Below the pieces are notes generated by a model. The model did not search any database. It was not told the origin of the DNA and worked only from the letters and a program-made list of their open reading frames with translations. A stretch of DNA of 64,000 nt from the NCBI GenBank assembly GCA_027490195.1, contig JAIXYN010000037.1, positions 16,463 through 80,462 of the forward strand, given 5' to 3'. The stretch's first letter is position 1. Each line of letters begins with the position of its first letter. This DNA comes from Verrucomicrobiaceae bacterium. Its GTDB lineage: Bacteria; Verrucomicrobiota; Verrucomicrobiia; Verrucomicrobiales; Verrucomicrobiaceae. Shown piece by piece: positions 62,154-64,000 of the stretch. The translations under genes were made by a program, and so were the position numbers.

Positions 62154-63377
62154 ATGGCACTCATTGTCCAGAAATACGGCGGCACCTCCGTCGGCACACC
62201 AGAGCGTATCCGCAACTGCGCACGTCGCATTCTGGAAACCCAGCGCGCGGGAAATCAAGTCGTCGCCGTTGTCTCCGCCATGTCCGGCGTCACAGACAAT
62301 CTGATCCGTCTGGCCAAAGAAGTCTCCCCGGAGCGCGAACCCATCGAACGTGAGATGGACGTCCTCCTCGCCACGGGCGAGCAGACCACCATCGCCCTCA
62401 CCGCCATGGCCATCAATGCCCTCGGCGGCAAGGCCGTCTCCCTCACCGGCGCGCAGGCTGGCATTTCCACCGACCGCGTCCACACCAAGGCACGCATCGT
62501 CAACATCACCCCGGATGCCGTGAAGCAGATGCTCGACGAAGGCAACATCGTCATGCTCGCCGGTTTCCAGGGCGAAACCGCCAGTGGTGAAATCACCACC
62601 CTCGGCCGTGGCGGCAGTGACTTGACCGCCATCGCCATGGCAGCCGCCATCAAGGCCGACCTCTGCCAGATTTTCACCGACGTGGACGGCGTTTACACCT
62701 GCGACCCTCGCGTGGTCAAGACCGCCCAGAAGATCAGCGAAATCAGCTACGAAGAGATGCTCGAAATGGCATCCTCCGGCTCCAAAGTGATGCAGAGCCG
62801 CAGCGTCGAGTTTGCCAACAAATTTGGTGTGCGCTTTGAAGTGCGCAACAGCATGAACAACAACCCCGGTACCATCGTGAAAGAAGAATCCCCCGGCATG
62901 GAGTCCGTCGTCGTCCGCGGCGTCAGCCTCGAGCGCAACCAGGCTAAAGTCACCATCGACGACGTCGCCGACCGCCCCGGCATCAGCGCCGCCATTTTCG
63001 GTGCCATCGCCTCCGCCAACATCACGATCGACATGATCGTGCAAAACGTCAGCTTCGACGGCATCACCGACATCTCCTTCACCCTCAGCGGCGCAGACCT
63101 CGCCAAGGCGGAAACCGTGCTCAAAGAAGTGCTCCCAAGCCTCGGCGAAAAAGCCCAGCTTCGCACCCAGAGCAGCATCGCCAAGGTCAGCGTCGTCGGC
63201 ATCGGCATGCGCAGCCACAGCGGTGTCGCCGCCAAGATGTTCAAGGCCCTCGCAGACGCCAAGATCAACATCCAGATGATCTCCACCAGCGAGATCAAGA
63301 CTGCCGTCATCGTCGATGAAGCCGAAGTCGAAAACGCCGCCCGCGTCGTCCACACCGCCTTCGGCCTCGACGCCTGA
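62154..63377 (+). CDS. lysC: Aspartate kinase
   Basis: 407 residues. Phosphorylates aspartate as the first step to lysine, threonine, methionine and diaminopimelate. N-terminal IVQKYGGTSVG (ATP/aspartate site), VVSAMSGVTD, LLATGEQTT, GRGGSDLTAIAMA and FTDVDGVYTCDPR form the kinase domain. Two ACT domains follow (about 262-335 and 345-405, e.g. VSVVGIGMRSHSGVAAKMF), the usual lysine/threonine feedback part. Length matches the ACT-bearing monofunctional enzymes of Gram-positive type. Monocistronic, in a gene-poor surround with repeats downstream. Confidence 0.97.
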   Translation: MALIVQKYGGTSVGTPERIRNCARRILETQRAGNQVVAVVSAMSGVTDNLIRLAKEVSPEREPIEREMDVLLATGEQTTIALTAMAINALGGKAVSLTGAQAGISTDRVHTKARIVNITPDAVKQMLDEGNIVMLAGFQGETASGEITTLGRGGSDLTAIAMAAAIKADLCQIFTDVDGVYTCDPRVVKTAQKISEISYEEMLEMASSGSKVMQSRSVEFANKFGVRFEVRNSMNNNPGTIVKEESPGMESVVVRGVSLERNQAKVTIDDVADRPGISAAIFGAIASANITIDMIVQNVSFDGITDISFTLSGADLAKAETVLKEVLPSLGEKAQLRTQSSIAKVSVVGIGMRSHSGVAAKMFKALADAKINIQMISTSEIKTAVIVDEAEVENAARVVHTAFGLDA

Positions 63378-63392
63378 GAAGATCATAAGTGA

Positions 63393-63412
63393 TGCAGGCA
63401 CTCCTGCCTGCA
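63393..63412 (+). terminator. Hairpin downstream of lysC (third short palindrome)
   Basis: TGCAGGCA and TGCCTGCA are perfect eight-base complements around CTCC, 15 bases after the lysC stop. No T-run follows. The core GGCACTCCTGCC echoes the GACACTCTTGTC palindromes at 19839 and 61965, so it may be a repeat that doubles as terminator. Confidence 0.5.
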
Positions 63413-63505
63413 CCCAAGGAGCCACTTCCAAGCAGCATCGCCCAAGTCACCTCCCGTGCTGGCGCTGAACTCTGGCCAATTCTCAGTTTTCATAACACGC
63501 ACAGC

Positions 63506-63817
63506 TTAAAACAGGTCTGTATTCCGGACGCAGCGGAAACCTTTTCCCAATCAGATGCAAGGCCCGGCGCTTGGGGCTGTAGGTTGGTCGTGTTTGGCGT
63601 CCAAGGCATTTCATCGCCCAGCGCCAGCTCCGCCAAACCGCCCGACTGCGAGAACCTTCGCACTCCCCAGCATTTGCCGTGCGCGCACAGACACCTCCCA
63701 TTCTTCGCACGGTGCGCTTCAAAACTCACTGCGTAGTTCCCCAGCCAGCCTGTGAGATCCTCCGCCATCCTTCTCACGAATGGGGATCTTCAGACTCATT
63801 TTCAACTGCGTGTGGTA
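63506..63817. repeat. Tandem repeat unit 1 (312 bp period)
   Basis: The unit opens TTAAAACAGGTCTGTATTCC; the same sequence returns 312 bases later at 63818. The first 180 bases are strongly conserved between units (e.g. GCTGTAGGTTGGTCGTGTTT and CCCCAGCATTTGCCGTGCGC). Frames cross the unit on both strands, for instance a minus-strand one of 95 codons reading WTPNTTNLQPQAPGLASDWE, but I regard them as repeat-derived, not a gene. Confidence 0.85.
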
Positions 63818-64000
63818 TTAAAACAGGTCTGTATTCCAGACGCAGCGGAAACCTGTTCCCAAACAGATGCAAGGCCCGGCTCTCGGGGCTGTAGGTTGGT
63901 CGTGTTTGGCGTCCAAAGCATTTCATCGCCCAGCGCCATCTCCGCCAAACCGCCCGACTGCGAGGACCTTCGCACTCCCCAGCATTTGCCGTGCGCGCAC
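63818..64000. repeat. Tandem repeat unit 2, cut by the window edge
   Basis: Matches positions 63506-63688 of unit 1 with scattered single-base differences and runs to the last base of the window, so the array may continue. Differences such as TTCCGGACG versus TTCCAGACG show that the copies are not recent perfect duplicates. Confidence 0.85.

Noticed and set aside
63490..63777. 95-codon minus-strand gene inside the tandem repeat
   Set aside because: The frame is a property of the repeat unit and recurs in the next copy; no start signal or known domain.

Overview
The window is one chromosomal segment with moderately high GC, almost fully coding, with no rRNA, tRNA, CRISPR array or recognisable transposase. 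The gene mix points to a verrucomicrobial (Prosthecobacter/Verrucomicrobium-like) or related PVC bacterium. Supporting signs are secreted carbohydrate-active enzymes, several TIM-barrel sugar isomerases (two behind twin-arginine leaders), a sialate O-acetylesterase, an SHD1-domain metalloprotease, an FG-GAP protein, an orphan pseudopilin, and start codons that mostly follow pyrimidine-rich leaders instead of Shine-Dalgarno motifs. The taxonomic call is inference from gene content.

Layout. 1-9.3 kb: secreted proteins, a pseudopilin, and a rightward run of FAD oxidoreductase, mini Tat peptide, SDR, sugar isomerase, two alpha/beta hydrolases and a beta-helix protein that looks like carbohydrate catabolism. 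9.4-16.3 kb: histidine phosphatase, sialate O-acetylesterase, hotdog thioesterase, a site with two truncated genes, an amidase in an AT-rich pocket, an SH3 protein, an APH-fold kinase and TrmO. 16.3-28.8 kb: secreted protein, dihydroorotase, Tat isomerase, a phosphatidylserine-decarboxylase-family enzyme resembling fungal PsiD, and carB, whose 3' end is duplicated around a PIN toxin-antitoxin pair. 28.9-40.3 kb: asparagine synthase plus glycosyltransferase, L,D-transpeptidase, FG-GAP protein, an M29-peptidase-like protein with a stand-alone OvoA-type methyltransferase, TSUP permease, Tat isomerase and an M1 peptidase. 40.4-47.1 kb: maltokinase, xylose isomerase, MHS-type transporter, RhlE helicase, and a second site with two truncated genes.

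47.1-64.0 kb: FHA/coiled-coil protein, outer-membrane barrel, FMN reductase, UbiB kinase and xylulokinase. These are followed by an Mla-type lipid-transport cluster (STAS, MlaE, MlaF, MlaD) that ends in a GAF-PP2C-HATPase regulator, then a DUF374 acyltransferase, a zinc-ribbon membrane protein, RluE and aspartate kinase. The right edge is a tandem repeat with a period of about 312 bp.

How the parts fit. Xylose isomerase and xylulokinase give the two steps from xylose to xylulose 5-phosphate, though they lie 9 kb apart. carB and dihydroorotase serve pyrimidine synthesis. The STAS protein and PP2C phosphatase bracketing the Mla genes suggest that lipid transport is controlled by a partner switch. 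Repeats mark the fluid parts: a structured intergenic repeat in three copies (40.4, 50.1, 55.5 kb), one of them inside the Mla cluster; the carB 3' duplication; and two places where divergent neighbours have both lost their 5' ends.
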